The position numbers were made by a program, and so were the translations under genes. Below are positions 11,822 to 23,369 of a stretch of DNA of 64,000 nt, piece after piece. Below the pieces are notes generated by a model, which was not told where the DNA came from, did not search any database, and saw nothing but the letters and a program-made list of their open reading frames with translations. Source of the DNA: Pegoplata infirma (Eukaryota; Arthropoda; Insecta; Diptera; Anthomyiidae); assembly GCA_963921195.1 (NCBI GenBank), contig OY992537.1, forward strand, positions 95,438,736 to 95,502,735. The letters run 5' to 3'. Position 1 is the stretch's first letter. Every line of letters begins with the position of its first letter.

Positions 11822-14105
11822 AGTAAGAAAATTATAGTCGGTCAAGACCGACCATAAAATACCCTACACCAGAGTTTCCCGGAAAATGGGTCCCAAGTTC
11901 AAACATGGTCTGATTAGATCTATATTTTGTCAAATCTTTAATAAGTGAAAAAAGCACTCACAAATCCAATTTGAGTTAAATAGGCTTCTTTTTGTTGACA
12001 ATAAACCGCTTCAACTGAATATCGGGCGAAATTTTCACATGGGATCTAAGTCCAAAAATGGTCCGATGATAATCAGATTTGATAAGGTTATTAAAGTACG
12101 CGTTTAACATAGACAAACAGAATTTTAATTGAATATGTTCTATTTTCATGAAATGTGAGAGATTTATTTGAAAATCGGGAAGGTGGTTTGTATGGGGGCT
12201 ACAAGAAGAACTGGTCCGATTTCTTTAAAATTCGGAATGGTGATTTGTGTGGATGAAACATGATTACCTGCCAAATTTCGAATAGATACCTATTAAAATG
12301 CGGTTGTTAGAGTCATTTGAGACAAAACTAAAGAGGACCTTTGTATGGAGGTAGGGTTGCCATTCGTACTGTTTTAAACAGTACATGTACTGTTTTTTAT
12401 AAAAAGTACTGTTTTATGCACAGCACCTATAACAGTACGCAAAAGTACTGTTTTTTAAAGCGTGTACTGTTTTTGTACTGTTTTTTTATTCTTATCACCA
12501 AAATGTAACATTTTTCGAAAAATGTTTCATATGTGACAAAATTTTAATTCAATTTTTAAAAAGCATCTAAATGCAATTTAATTTTATACCACACTCAAAA
12601 TGAAAAATTATTTAAAAAGTGGAAAACTTAACTAAATTCAATAATGATTTAGCTCCATTGCCATGTTTTCCTTCTTTTTATCTAAATTTTTCTGAAAAAT
12701 AAGAAAAAAATAGAAAATGCGAAAAAAATTATTTTATTGAGTACATCTCATTTAAAGTTTCGATTGCGGGCAGACCCCATTAGGTTCGGAACCCATGGGT
12801 CCAGACCACCTTAGGCCCAGTCCCATTGGGTATATTAAGGATCGTCATAGATTTTGATTCAACATCTTTGCCCTTTTCGCTCTACCTTGCTTAGTTTTTA
12901 GGATACGGGAATTTAAGGGCCCAAAAGGGTCTTTAGAATCTTAACGGGATAACTAAAAAACTATTACACGGAGGGACTAAGACGGTCGTGTAAAGAACTA
13001 CAAAAATGTATTTGGGATTTTTTTTGTTTCGGCAATATTTTCTGAGAAATGAGGAACGCCCAAATTTTTAGATTCAAATTGAGGAGTCCATACATTGAAA
13101 GAGGACCGGGGATTCTTTAGAGATTTTTAGAATCGGAAATGAACACTTTTTTGCTCTTTCTGGCTTAGTTTTTGAAATTTTTGAAACATTTTTTGAAAAA
13201 AAAAAAAATTTTTTTTGAAGAAAAACCTTTATCAATTTTAAGAAGATAAATATGATGAACTAATTGGTTGCAAATTATGTCAAAGAAATTTAAAAATTTT
13301 TATTAAATTTTACTAAATTGTGAAAAAAAAAACATTTTCCCAAAATTTAGTTAGGCCTTTGTTTGAGTGCAATAATACCGTTTTCGCGTTTGTTTTAAAG
13401 TCGTGTTTTAATTAAAACACTGTTTTATGGATTTTTTCATATGTTTTTGATAGGAAGATCGGTGTTTTAGTTAAGCGAAAGCATAGACTACAAAAGCTTT
13501 TCAAGTAAGATATCGCGGCAACTAAGACAAATGCTCCAAAAAGTCAATCGCAATTTTTTTCAACACTGATAAAAAAATAGAATAAATTTGAGACGGTTTA
13601 CCTAAATTGTTCCACCGTTCTGTTAACAACCTTTTATGCTCGTTTTGGTTGATATCTGTTTGATATCAGGGTAAAAGGGCTAAGTTTTTGTAGTTTGATA
13701 TAAAATAAGACATTTAAAAAAGTACTGTTTATATTTGCAATGCACTGTTTTTTGAGACCAAATGTACTGTTATTCCATATTTTAAATCTGGTAACCCTAT
13801 ATGGGGGCTAGGTCTAAATATGGACCGATTTTTTCCAATTTCAATAGGCTTCGTCCTTGGGTCAAAAGAGGCTTAAGTTTCAAATTTCAAGTCAATTGAT
13901 TAAAAATTGCGACCTGTATCGTGTTTACACCGTTTACATGGACAAACGGACGGACGGACGGACGGACATCGCTAAATCGACTCAAAAAGTGATTCTAAGT
14001 CGATCAGTATACTTAAAAGTGGGTCTAGGACAAATATTTTGGGTAGTTACAAACATCAGTACAAACTCATTATACCCTGTACCACAGTGTGGTGTAGGGT
14101 ACAAA
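11822..14105 (+). mobile_element. DINE-1-like element (family A), split by a hAT-like element
   Basis: It begins ACAAGTAAGAAAATTATAGT, followed by the internal palindrome GGTCAAGACC, and ends at the hairpin ACCCTGTACCACAGTGTGGT/GTAGGGTA. Removing 12352-13799 plus one target copy leaves about 830 bp that matches the reversed copy at 24843-25613. It includes ATGGGGGCTAGGTCT and the GGACGGACGGACGGACATCG run. DINE-1-like elements are non-autonomous relatives of Helentrons and carry no gene. Confidence 0.8.
12352..13799. mobile_element. hAT-like non-autonomous element, copy 1
   Basis: A 1448 bp element beginning TAGGGTTGCCATTCGTACTG and ending TCTGGTAACCCTA (inverted TAGGGTTRCCA). It is flanked by TATGGAGG (12344-12351) and TATGGGGG (13800-13807), an 8 bp duplication with one change. 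The YAGGGTTGCCA ends and 8 bp duplication are the hAT signature. Subterminal GTACTGTTTT words are repeated at both ends, as expected of transposase-binding sites. The interior is highly similar to 49441-50900. No transposase ORF remains in either copy. Confidence 0.85.
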
Positions 14106-14349
14106 AATTTAACGAAATTGTTCGAATTGTAACGAAGTGTTGTAAAAAATTCACTTTCTATACATAATATTTCAGTTTCGACTCTTGAGTTGTTCTTAAA
14201 AATGGTGGAAATGGAAAATTTTTGAAAAAAAATATTAATAAAAAGACCGGTCTACCCGGGTAGACCGCAAGACCGGTTATCCGGGTAGACCGGTCTACCC
14301 GGGTAGCCTTGAAAACCGGCCTAGCCGTAGGCTCTGACAATAGGCTCTA

Positions 14350-16305
14350 ATAATTACTTGAAAACTGTATAAGAGGCACATACTTAATTTTGTAATTGCT
14401 TTTACAGTTGTGCACAGTACACAGTGGTTTATGTTTAATAATTCGGGCATTCAGTAACTACTGGACCGTTTGCAGCGAAATTCGTACCGGTTACAGCTAA
14501 CGTAATTTCGAGGTTAAATTTTGTACCCCACATGTCCAATAAGGGTACCACCAGAAGGCCCTAAGCACCAAAAATACGCACTTTAAACAACGTTTAAAGC
14601 TCTAAAAAAAAAAACGAAAAACATAGCCGGAAAAAAATAAGCAGTAAAAATTAAACAAAAGCTCTTTAAATGGATTTCTTTAGTGGATTTAAATAAAAAA
14701 CCTCCAATATTATATGATTGTCCATCAAATTTTAGGTGTTTCATAAAAAAAATTAAAATCATCGGGGTTTTTTATAAGAAAAAAAATTTTAATTGAATTT
14801 ACATTTTTTTTATAATCCTCGAAATTTTTTGAAAATTTTTTTAATTTTTTTTTTTTGAAAAAATAAAAATTAAAAAAATATTTTTGTTTAACCTTTCAAT
14901 TATGTTTCAAAAAAAGCTAATAATTCAAAAATAAGCCGAAAATAGCTGTAAAAAAGAGAAAAAAATAGCAAAAATAAGCCAAAAAATAGAAAAAAAGCCA
15001 ATAAACGAAAAAAAAATAGCAAAAATAAGCAGTTATTGCCAAAAAAAAGCAAAAAAGCTCTAACAAAATTCATGATCAGAATTTGTGTTTAGTCTAAATT
15101 GAACTATTTTTTGAAACGAAAGTGCGAACAAATAATCGAATATATTTGATCCGAGATTTGTCCCCAATTTCGGAATCTGGTCAGATACAATTATGGATCA
15201 AATCTAACTGGACATCAAAATTAGGATATAAACCGATCAGACCAACAAAATAAATTGACTCACGATCACGCGTGACTCAAGTGACAAGCGCACATCTCAA
15301 GTACCCTTAAAATCTGCTACAAAAATTCTCCAGTAACTTCATGCAAACAACCAAAAAAAAATATATATACCCACTTTTTTCTTGCGTGTTTTAAGAATTT
15401 TTTTTTTATTTCAGTCTTTGTTTAATATTCATAACTTTGTAAAATGGATATAATATTTTGCTTTACCTTGTCAAAACGCACTCTGGCAAACTAATAACGG
15501 TACTTAAAGATATAAATCTGTCTGACAACACATAAGTTGCAACGACAATAAACTACACTCATACACACTACAATATACGATTACAAATTTATGATTGGTC
15601 ACAGTTTAACGAAATCTGTATAAATTATACACTCGAAAAACAAAAAACCAAAAAAAAAATACAAAAACATGCAATAACCAGGACAATTCCGCATGTTGTT
15701 TATACAACATCCAAACATAAATAGTAGATGTTAATCAAAATTATTGCTACTTTTTTTTTCTTCGCATTATTTTTGTTGACTGCAAAAGGGAAGATGAACA
15801 AAACAACAATAACAACAGCAACATTCACAAAAATTACAACAATTACACATGCACGCGACTTTCTTTAGCAATTGTTATTAGTGGAACAGACGTCTAGAAG
15901 GGGGAATTCCAACCGACACATACCATAAACATGAACATAATTGCCACTTATTATGAGGAGCTTCATTGTATTCAACAAACTACCGTCAGGCGATGAAGAC
16001 GACAACGACGACGACTACCACAACCTCTAAAAAAAGCTACCTTCTTCTTTTAGCTTTTTAATGTTTAATGTGGTTTATTACTACTGGCAGTGTTTAAAGC
16101 AGTTTTACGCGCATGCAAAAAAAAAAACCTTGATGACCTTAAAATTGTAAGAAGCAAAAAAAAAAAAAAACATGTGCTAAACTCTTTTTGGAGATTTTTT
16201 ATTTAACCCTTTTAAGGGCCTGAACAGAATAAAATTTTTTCACAAATGTGACAGTTAATATTTAGCTTTGACACTTGGGGGAGGCGAAATTCCCCCTCTC
16301 GAAAA
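14350..16305. other. AT-rich DNA with a short-word repeat block
   Basis: No gene was recognised. 14575-15065 is dominated by variants of AAAAATAGCAAAAATAAGCC, framed by AAAGCTCTAA words on both sides (near 14596 and 15055). This could be a decayed TIR element. 15300-16300 holds CAA/ACGACGACG-type simple runs common in fly introns and flanks. Confidence 0.5.
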
Positions 16306-16400
16306 ATTTATATAGTAGGTAGCGTACTAGCCTTTAAACGTGGGGGTCGTGGGTTCGATTCCTAACAGAATCCCCTGGCATGTTTCCCTACAACGAGACT
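16306..16400 (+). mobile_element. tRNA-derived SINE fragment
   Basis: This matches the SINE at 26479-26707 through GTAGCGTACTAGCCTTTAAA, CGTGGGGGTCGTGGGTTCGA and CCTACAACGAGAC. The B box GGTTCGATTCC is at 16352-16362. The first bases of the tRNA head and the SINE tail are missing. It abuts the LINE at 16395, so the LINE may have inserted into it, or the two may be joined by rearrangement. Confidence 0.7.
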
Positions 16401-18953
16401 ACGAGTTCTTTAGACGCTTTAATTGGAAAATTTGTTTCCTTTATAAAGACGTCGATGCAGCGGACGAGATGTTCGTGAATATAATATATGGTTTTGAGAA
16501 CATTTATTCCACTGCAGTTTATATCATCTATACGAAATGGGAAATGTTAGTTTATTAGTATTTATAGGGATGATGTTAGGAACACAGAGAAGGCTTTTAG
16601 GAAATAGCAGTTGGAAAAGAATGCGAATACGGATCGGCTGCGTAAGCAAACGAGGACAGAAAGTGCAAAGTTCTGAGGCTAAAATTCTTGATGCTCCAAA
16701 AGGGGGTAAGAGCTTTTGTTCAATTGTTCATCGAGTTACGAATAACTCTGGTTAACTATACCAACTCTTTTAAATGATGATCAGATCCTTACTGACCCCG
16801 AGGATAAGGCGAACCTTTTGTAGAAGTTTTTGCTGACATTTCTGTATTGTTTACCGGAGAACAATCAAATCCCCACCACTTCCTAGGGTAACATGTTTCA
16901 TGCCTAATATTTTTGTTAGGAAACAGGCGGTCAGAAAGGTTATTGTCGGACTGAACGTTAAAAAATCTCCTGGACCAGATAGTATTCCAGGACTTGTTTT
17001 AAACAAGTACTCTTCGAAACTCGCTCCTTCACTGCGAAAACTTTCCAGCAGATCACACTTTGCGGGTATTTTTTCTTCATGCAGGAAAGAAGCCAATGTC
17101 AAGCCAATCTCGAAAAAGGAGACGTCTCGAACACCGACAATTATCGCCCGATAGCTATTTGCGCTGCGCTATCTAAGGTTATGGAGAGTATGGTGAACTT
17201 CCATCTTTTCAATTATTTCGAGTTGATTGGTCTGCCAAATGATTGACAGTATGGTTTTCGTAGGGGTTATTCAACTGGGGACTTAATGGCGTTTCCACTC
17301 ATCGTCCAGGTGAAAGTAAGTTTGTTGCTCTGTATGTTTCTTAAGGCTTTCGATCGTGTTTGACACCTCATCTCGAAGGTACAAGCATTTGGCGTAGATG
17401 ATACTTTTGTTGTTTATCACGAGCTTTCTCAGTAATCGTACCATTCTTGTTGTCGTAAATGGATTTTGCTCAATGGACTTCTTACTAAACGCTGGGTTAC
17501 CCCTGGGCTGTGTTCTTTCTCCCTCTCTTTTTCTAATGTTTACTCGGGCTTACCAAGAACACTATTTATTTTTTTGCGGATGACAGCAGCTATGGCACTC
17601 TTCCTCGACCATAGGCCAAGACAAACAGAGGTGGTATAGCACTCTTAGCTTTGACCTATTGAAAATCTCTACGTTCGGTATCGAGAATAGGTAAGATTTT
17701 AATGAACGTAAGACCCAAGTTGCTCTTCTGACTATCAAGCGTCTTCAGGGTTCGGAACCCAATTTGTCCTTTGGTGGTGTGCATGTTGGGCAATATTAGG
17801 CTCTTGATGTTTTGGATTTGAAAACAGTGTGACGTCCGTTGGAATAAACACATATTTGAAGCCTGTGGTTTTTGAAACGCTGTAGAACTTACTTCACTTC
17901 ATCAGATCTTCACCTATCCATCCATCCGAAAATAGAATACAACTCCCATTTATGGGCAAGTGCTGCAATATCATCATTGGAGTTACTTGACCGCGCACAA
18001 AAGAAATCATTGATGCTAATAGGGGCTGATGGTATATCCAATTAAATTAATTTCTTAAAGAATTGCCTTGAAGAAGATAACAATACCACAAAACGTGGAC
18101 TGTGCTCCCTATATGAGCCTTTTTGAGCGCCAATTTTCCGTTTTGATACTCTCGAGGTAGTCTTGGATGAGGGGCATTCCGGGTAGTGGAGATTCCTTAG
18201 ATTTTTACACGGATGGACCGAGGCTGCACGAACAAGTGGGCTTTGGAGTCTATTCGGAAGAGCTTGGATAGAGCCTGGCTGGAAGACTGCCACATCATTG
18301 CAGTGTTTGCCAGGCAGAGATGCTGGCAATAAACTCAACCAGTCAGCCATGGTGGAGTTGCAATGTCTAGTCTACAACCACAGTCAGCATCTTTTCTGTC
18401 AGTCAAGCCGCGGTCAAATCCTTGGAGTTAATGTTTCTTTAAACAAGATATGCCCTTAACTGCCTCACGTCTTTAAATAAGATGGCCAAGCAGTTTGACA
18501 TACACTAAGTTGAGTCTGAGGGCACAGAGACATTCCAGGGAATTGCAAAGCCGATGAGCTTGCATGACTGGGAACTACCTTACAGGTTCTAACAGAATCC
18601 AAGCAAAATCCACGGCTTTGTTTCGCCACGAAGACAAATCAGAGATGGGCAAATGAATGGAGGTGTAAGACAACACGACAGATTTGGCCTTCTCTTAATC
18701 AGAAACACACAAGTGAGCTGATATCGGATTTCGACGATGGTTGCTGTAATTACCGGACACTGTCTTATAGGGAGCATGCAAAGCGGTTAAATGTTCCGTC
18801 AAATGACTTTTGCCGGAGTTGCATGGATGAGAAGAGTTGGAAACTATCGAATCTAGGGAGCATCACGATCTTTCTGATTTGTCAGATGTTAAAATTCAAT
18901 ATCTTAGGAGTTTCAGAAGAAGCTCAAATTGGTTTAACGGCAGGGACCAGTAG
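16395..18953 (+). pseudogene. LINE ORF2 relic: reverse transcriptase and RNase H, frameshifted
   Basis: ORF2 of a Jockey-group LINE, readable only by switching frames. In order: the pre-RT linker (YEFFRRFNW...DVDAADEMF, 16390-16480); RT start SPGPDSIPGLVL (16960s); after a frameshift near 17110, NYRPIAICAALSKVMESM, then a stop at about 17242-17244, then QYGFRRGYSTGDL; AFDRV with the motif A Asp (about 17345), followed by a stop; NAGLPLGCVLSPSLFLMF (from about 17488); and, in another frame, the catalytic FADD at 17573-17584. The thumb is seen as HPKIEYNSHLWASAA (about 17920). RNase H begins DFYTDG at 18200, which keeps its first Asp, and includes IPGNCKADELA near 18540. A CRSCMDE knuckle lies near 18810. 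The frame ends SSNWFNGRDQ with a stop near 18950. Multiple stops and shifts make it non-functional. Confidence 0.85.
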
Positions 18954-19020
18954 GGAAACCTATTGACCTCAGAGTCTATGTGTGCTGACATAAAACGTTA
19001 GCTGCTGGCAACCTAACCTA
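16395..19020 (+). mobile_element. Long decayed Jockey/LOA-like LINE
   Basis: About 2.6 kb of a non-LTR retrotransposon, from the region before the reverse transcriptase to the 3' UTR. The UTR ends GCTGCTGGCAACCTAACCTA, the same kind of CCTAA-repeat tail as the LINE at 2731-4117. The last 60 bp reappear on the minus strand at 28811-28870. It is more GC-rich than its surroundings. No target duplication was found, because the left junction lies in a SINE fragment that does not resume after 19020. Confidence 0.85.
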
Positions 19021-19286
19021 TTGTCGGAATGTGGGTTGAGTGTACTTGTTCTATAGATATTTCCATGGAAAGTGTTCTGATGAGCTAAGTTACCTCATTC
19101 CGGAGGTTGTTCTTTAGCACAACTCATCCGTTTGTTGTTAATTGGGCAACGGACCGCACAACACACTATAGAGAGAACTCCTACCTTGGCCGAACTGACA
19201 CAGCATTTACAGATTCTCCCTTTTTCTGACTCCTTACCTATATTTCCTAATCTTAACAAATGCAATGCATACCCTGAGTATTGGTA
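19021..19286. other. Unexplained GC-richer stretch
   Basis: About 265 bp following the LINE tail, noticeably less AT-rich than most of the window. It includes AACGGACCGCACAACACACT and CCTTGGCCGAACTGACACAG. One frame is open for roughly 45 codons near 19140-19275 but matches nothing I recognise. It may be part of another retroelement or a remnant of unique DNA. Confidence 0.35.
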
Positions 19287-19965
19287 AAAGGGTAATTCTT
19301 AGTGAAATCACAAATAGGTAAAAATTTTCTTGACCCGTTCCGATTTTGATGAAATTTGGTTTAGTTGTAACACTAAGTGATAAACTGACGCACACTTAGT
19401 TTCAGCCCTCTATGTAAACAGTGGCCGAAAATACGGAGGGTCAAAATTTCCCCCAAAAAATAGCACTTTTTGAGTCGTTCTCACTTCCAATCGCGTATAT
19501 CTCGGTAAATATTGCCGCTATGACAAAAGTGCATATAAGCATTGTCGGCCTTGACTCGAGCAACATTCGTGCCGAAGACCCGAAAGCTCTCCAATCGTTT
19601 TCGAGATATCTTAGAAAGAATAGTAAAAATTGTCATTTTTCAAAAATATTTATAGTGCTTCTTCCCACCCGTCGAAAAACAGTGAAAATATCATTGAACA
19701 TTTTTTCCAAAATTTTCGTCAGAATTTTTCAAATAGGATTTTTTTTGGTTCAAATGAAAAAAAGTGAAAAATCGCAAATTTTGCTAAAAATAGCCTTTGC
19801 GCGAACTCGTACAGCTCGGAAAATACGATAGATACGAAAAAAGTGTTAATAGAGTAGATGCGCAATAAGTTGAGCTACAATTTTGCCGAAGACATGAAAG
19901 CAATCCGAGCTATAGTTTTTGAGTTATCGGTGACTCCATTAGAAAAAATTGTTAAATTGTCCTCA
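19287..19965. mobile_element. Fragment of the TTCTTAGTGAAATCA repeat family (family F)
   Basis: It begins GGTAATTCTTAGTGAAATCA and continues with GTTGTAACACTAAGTGATAA, CAGTGGCCGAAAATACGGAG and TCAAAATTTCCCCC. The same text occurs at 59935-60110 and, reversed, at 63240-63430. The part after 19450 (to about 19965) is not matched in the other copies. The 136-codon open frame at 19421-19831 shows no recognisable domain and is not called as a gene. Confidence 0.6.
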
Positions 19966-20235
19966 CACACTCAGAGTAGAGATATGATTGTGGTAACCAT
20001 AATTTAAGAGCGTCATATTATGATTGAGTATTGTATCATAATATGTTTGTGGCAATCATAAAATTTTTGTTGCAAACATATTATGGTTCTAAATTATAAT
20101 TTTTTGAATATTTATGATCTTAACATGATGCTGCAAAAATGTTATGGTTGCTACAAACAAGTTATGATAACATTGCTAATCATAATATGACACTCTTTAA
20201 TTATAGTTGCAACAATCATATCTCTTCTCCGCGTG
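19966..20235. mobile_element. Palindromic MITE with CACACTCAGAG termini
   Basis: The ends CACACTCAGAGTAGAGATAT and the complement of the right end (CACGCGGAGAAGAGATATGA) are inverted repeats of about 28 bp. A CA dinucleotide lies outside each end. The inside is filled with CATAATATGA/TCATATTATG words in both orientations, so much of the element can fold. No ORF. It resembles the TA-flanked element at 37510-37782. Confidence 0.65.
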
Positions 20236-21796
20236 CATTAAAGGGTTAATAACTGGAGGAGTATTAAAATTTCCTTTCTTTTTTTTCGTTTGAGTGTTTG
20301 TAATCACTTTAAGGATGTTGTTTTTAAAAGATGTTTAATATTGCTTTATGAACTTTTTTGAATTTAAAACGAATTTGACCTGATTTATGGAAACGCACTT
20401 TTAGCTCGTTTTTTTTTTGGTTGTGTTTTCAAGTCTGTCTGTTATTATTGCAGCTGTCTTAATATTACCTGGTTTATTGTATTTCAGCAGTTTTTTTTAT
20501 TATTTTTTTTTAGAACAACTTTCAATTTAATTTATGTTTTGGAATTGTATTTTTACAATACAATACGATTTTTTGTTGGCGTGTGCATTTCTTTCTGTTG
20601 TTTTTTTTTTTTTAATACCGTTCTGAATATACGCCTTTTAAAATTGTAAATATACAGTTTGTTGTAAGAAGTAGAGTGTTTGACCAGTATTCAGTTTTAT
20701 GGGTAATTGAAGGCACGTTGTTGACCTTGACCCAAAGTGTGTTGTTTTCTTACATTAAAAAAAAAGTATGATTTTTATGTGCTAAACTGCAATCAGTTGA
20801 AATAATCAGTTAAAAAGAAAGAGGGTCAATTTAAATCAATTTTCAGTGTTGTTTTTTTTTTTAATAAAAATTTTTTATGAATTTTTTTTAGTAGGTTAAA
20901 GACAGTTTGAATTATCTCTTTTAAGAACTGTATTTATATAAAGACTAAATTTTGTATTTTATGAACTAAAAATATGAGGTGTGGTTTTAAATCATTCAGA
21001 TTAATAACACAATGCAACAGCCATTATCGGAATGGGATTAAACCAAATGCGAATGAAAGTTGACATATCCCGAATAAAAAAGTTCCTATATAGTTGTATA
21101 TAATTTTATAAACATCATAAGTAAGCCAAAAAAACATTTTAATAAGTGTTTTTGCAAATAAAAACATTTTTTACGTTCAAAAAAAAAAATTTTCGGTCTA
21201 AAAAATTTACACTCTAAAATATATTTTTTTACAAAAATGTCCAAAAAAATTTTTTGCTTAAAATAAAATCAATCTAGACAACATTCTCATGCATTTGAGT
21301 ATCCCGCCGAGTCGAGTTTTATTTTTTTCTTGTTTTTACTACATAAATATTTTTTTTTTTTAATATTCGGCTTCGGCTTGTCCGAATAGTGAAAATTTGG
21401 CCGAATATTCGGCTTCGGCCAAAAAAGGTGTATTCGGTCGGACACTATTAAGTTTTCTTGAATTTTCTGATTTTTTTATTGTAATTTTGTTAAAATTTCA
21501 TCGCATTTTTCTGATTTTTTTTTAATTTCTTGATATTTTTGATTTTTTTCTGAATTTTCAGATTTTTTTTTTTATTAATTTCCGTAAAATAGTCATTCTA
21601 AAAAAGTAACCTTTCGAAAGTTTCTTTCGAATGCAGGATCATCCAATTGCGACTATTTCACTCAATACAATTTTATCATTATTTAAATATTTTTTTCATA
21701 TACATGCCCCTTATGACTTCTCTTTCTCCAACTGAAGGTCGAAGAACTTTATATGCCATAAAAATGTTTCATTTATGGAACACTTATACAAACAAG
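20236..21796. other. AT-rich DNA with one GC-rich palindromic block
   Basis: No gene was recognised. At 21362-21450 there is a compact block with GCCGAATATTCGGC (a 14 bp palindrome) and repeated GGCTTCGGC words, ending GGTCGGACACTATTA. It looks like one end of a DNA transposon. I could not find a matching second end. Confidence 0.45.
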
Positions 21797-22533
21797 TAGA
21801 AAAGTCAAATTCGACTTTGCCGAAACTAAGAATACCCTCCACAATGCACTTTTTAAGTGATAGTAAATTTTCTAACGTGCAAAGAAAAAAAATTTTGATA
21901 AGAAATATTTTATTTCGTGTAAAAAAAACTTTTTTTTAGTAATTTAAAAAAAAAAAAATAATTTACAAAAATTTTTTTTGTGTAAAAATATTTTTGAGTG
22001 ACAAAAATACGTTGTTAAATATTTTTGTGACTTACCAATGCTATTAAAACATGGTTAACGGGTTTTCAATACGTGAATTTTAGGTGAAGCTAATCTGAAA
22101 TTCACGTTTTTGCTAATAATTTTTGAGCCACTTAACCAATTTGGCCGAAATTCAATACGAACCAGGCCAGGGGAACGACAAATATATATGCCAAGCTTCA
22201 GTATCCGTAGAACTGCCTTTCGAAAGTTAGCGTGTTTTTATCTCGTAAATTCACGAAAAACCCTTGCCGAAATTCAGTCTTTTGCTCATAACTTTTGAAC
22301 CAGTGGACCGATATCGCTGGATTGCAATATCAACCTGACCAGGTAAATGTCCAACATATATGCCAAACTTCAGGAGCCTCCTTAAAGTCTTTCAAAAGAT
22401 TGCGCGTTTTTAACAGACAGACAGTCGGACGGACGGACGGACATCGCTAGATCGTCATGAATATATATACTTTATGGGGTCTTACACCAATATTTCGAGG
22501 TGTTACAAACGGAATGACAAACTTATATATACC

Positions 22534-23342
22534 CACTCAAAAAATGATGTCAATAACTGTTTGTAGTATATTTAAAAAGTTTTACGTTTAGTCGTTTTTA
22601 AAAGAAAAAACATTTGTTTTTTCTACTTCTAATGACTACTTCTGTCCTTTGTTTCAAAAATAACACACTAAAAAATAAAGACTTTCATTAGCATTTAATT
22701 TTTAAAGTCATTTATTTTTGTTCTGTTAGTAAAAACTACTGATTATTCTTTAAATTTTTATTGATTTGTGTAAGTATTTTTTTTTTTAAATTGTTGGTAT
22801 TTTTTAATGAGATATAATTAGTTTTTACCTACAAAAGTAGGTTATTTTTGTGTTGAAAAAAAAATTTAAAAAATTATTTATAGAAATATAAAAACATGTT
22901 TGTATCAAGTGACTTTGGCACGATGGGTAGAGTGTCTGGCCAGAATGTAGTTGTTTGCGGGATCGATTCCCCAAAATTTTATTAAACATTTTTAAAAAAA
23001 TATTTCAATAGAAAATTGTAAAAAATAGCCTACGAAATCATTAATTTTTATTGTTTTCGTAGGTTATTTTTTCGAAATTTGTTGGTAAAAATAACAGAAC
23101 TATCATTAATTTTTAATGTTTTCGTAGGTTATTTTTTCCGAATTTGTTGATAAAAAAGAATGAAAAAAACGTAATTTTTTAATGTTCAATGTTATTTATT
23201 TTAGAAAATTTTGTCAACAGTAAAAAATAAATGTTGATGTTTGTTAAAACAAATGAATAATTACTAGGATGGTTTTCAATTGTTTATTCACTGGTTTTAA
23301 ATGTGTTTTTCATTTGATTTTGCCTACAAAATATTTTGAGTG
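22534..23342. mobile_element. CACTCAAAAAATG-ended MITE inside a DINE hairpin
   Basis: It starts CACTCAAAAAATGATGTCAA and ends AAATATTTTGAGTG. The uninterrupted DINE reads ATACCCTCTAT, so the insertion duplicated about two bases (CC). A shorter relative lies at 38910-39305, sharing the AACTGTTTGTAG and AAAATTAATTTTCA-type interior. Near 23025-23155 it carries a two-copy repeat (TTTTCGTAGGTTATTTTTTC) with a 66 bp period. No coding capacity. Confidence 0.65.
22909..22985 (+). ncRNA. tRNA-like pol III promoter remnant
   Basis: TGGCACGATGGG (22916-22927) resembles a tRNA A box and GGATCGATTCC (22960-22970) resembles a B box, at tRNA-like spacing. GTCTGGCCAGAATGTAG lies where an anticodon arm would be. 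I could not draw a complete acceptor stem. Most likely it is a SINE head or tRNA pseudogene carried inside the CACTC element, not a working tRNA. Confidence 0.4.
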
Positions 23343-23369
23343 CCCTCTATTATTAGAGTAGAGGGTATA

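Larger units (their letters stand above)
11553..14345. mobile_element. Element with CCGGGTAGACCGG-rich ends, split by a DINE
   Basis: The left end (ACCCGGTTTTCGGTCTACCC, then GGTATACCCGGG) and the right end (GACCGGTCTACCCGGGTAGA, 14245 onward, to GAAAACCGGCCTAGCC) are GC-rich and inverted relative to each other. The AT-rich rest is cut by the DINE at 11822-14105. I infer an old TIR transposon. No transposase was seen, and the exact ends and target duplication are not resolved. Confidence 0.45.
21797..23369 (+). mobile_element. DINE-1-like element (family B), split by a CACTC-ended element
   Basis: It runs from ACAAGTAGAAAAGTCAAATT and CGACTTTGCCGAAAC...ATACCCTCCACAATGC, through the GGACGGACGGACGGACATCG run and ATATATATACTTTATGGGGT, to the hairpin end CCCTCTATTATTAGAGTAGA/GGGTATAAAAA. 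The sequence is cut between ATACC and CCCTCTAT by the element at 22534-23342. Same family as 30090-30856 and 32698-33527. Confidence 0.8.

Noticed and set aside
19421..19831. 136-codon open frame as a gene
   Set aside because: No recognisable domain. Its first part lies in a repeat found twice more without the frame being kept, and its composition is lysine/isoleucine/serine-rich AT bias.
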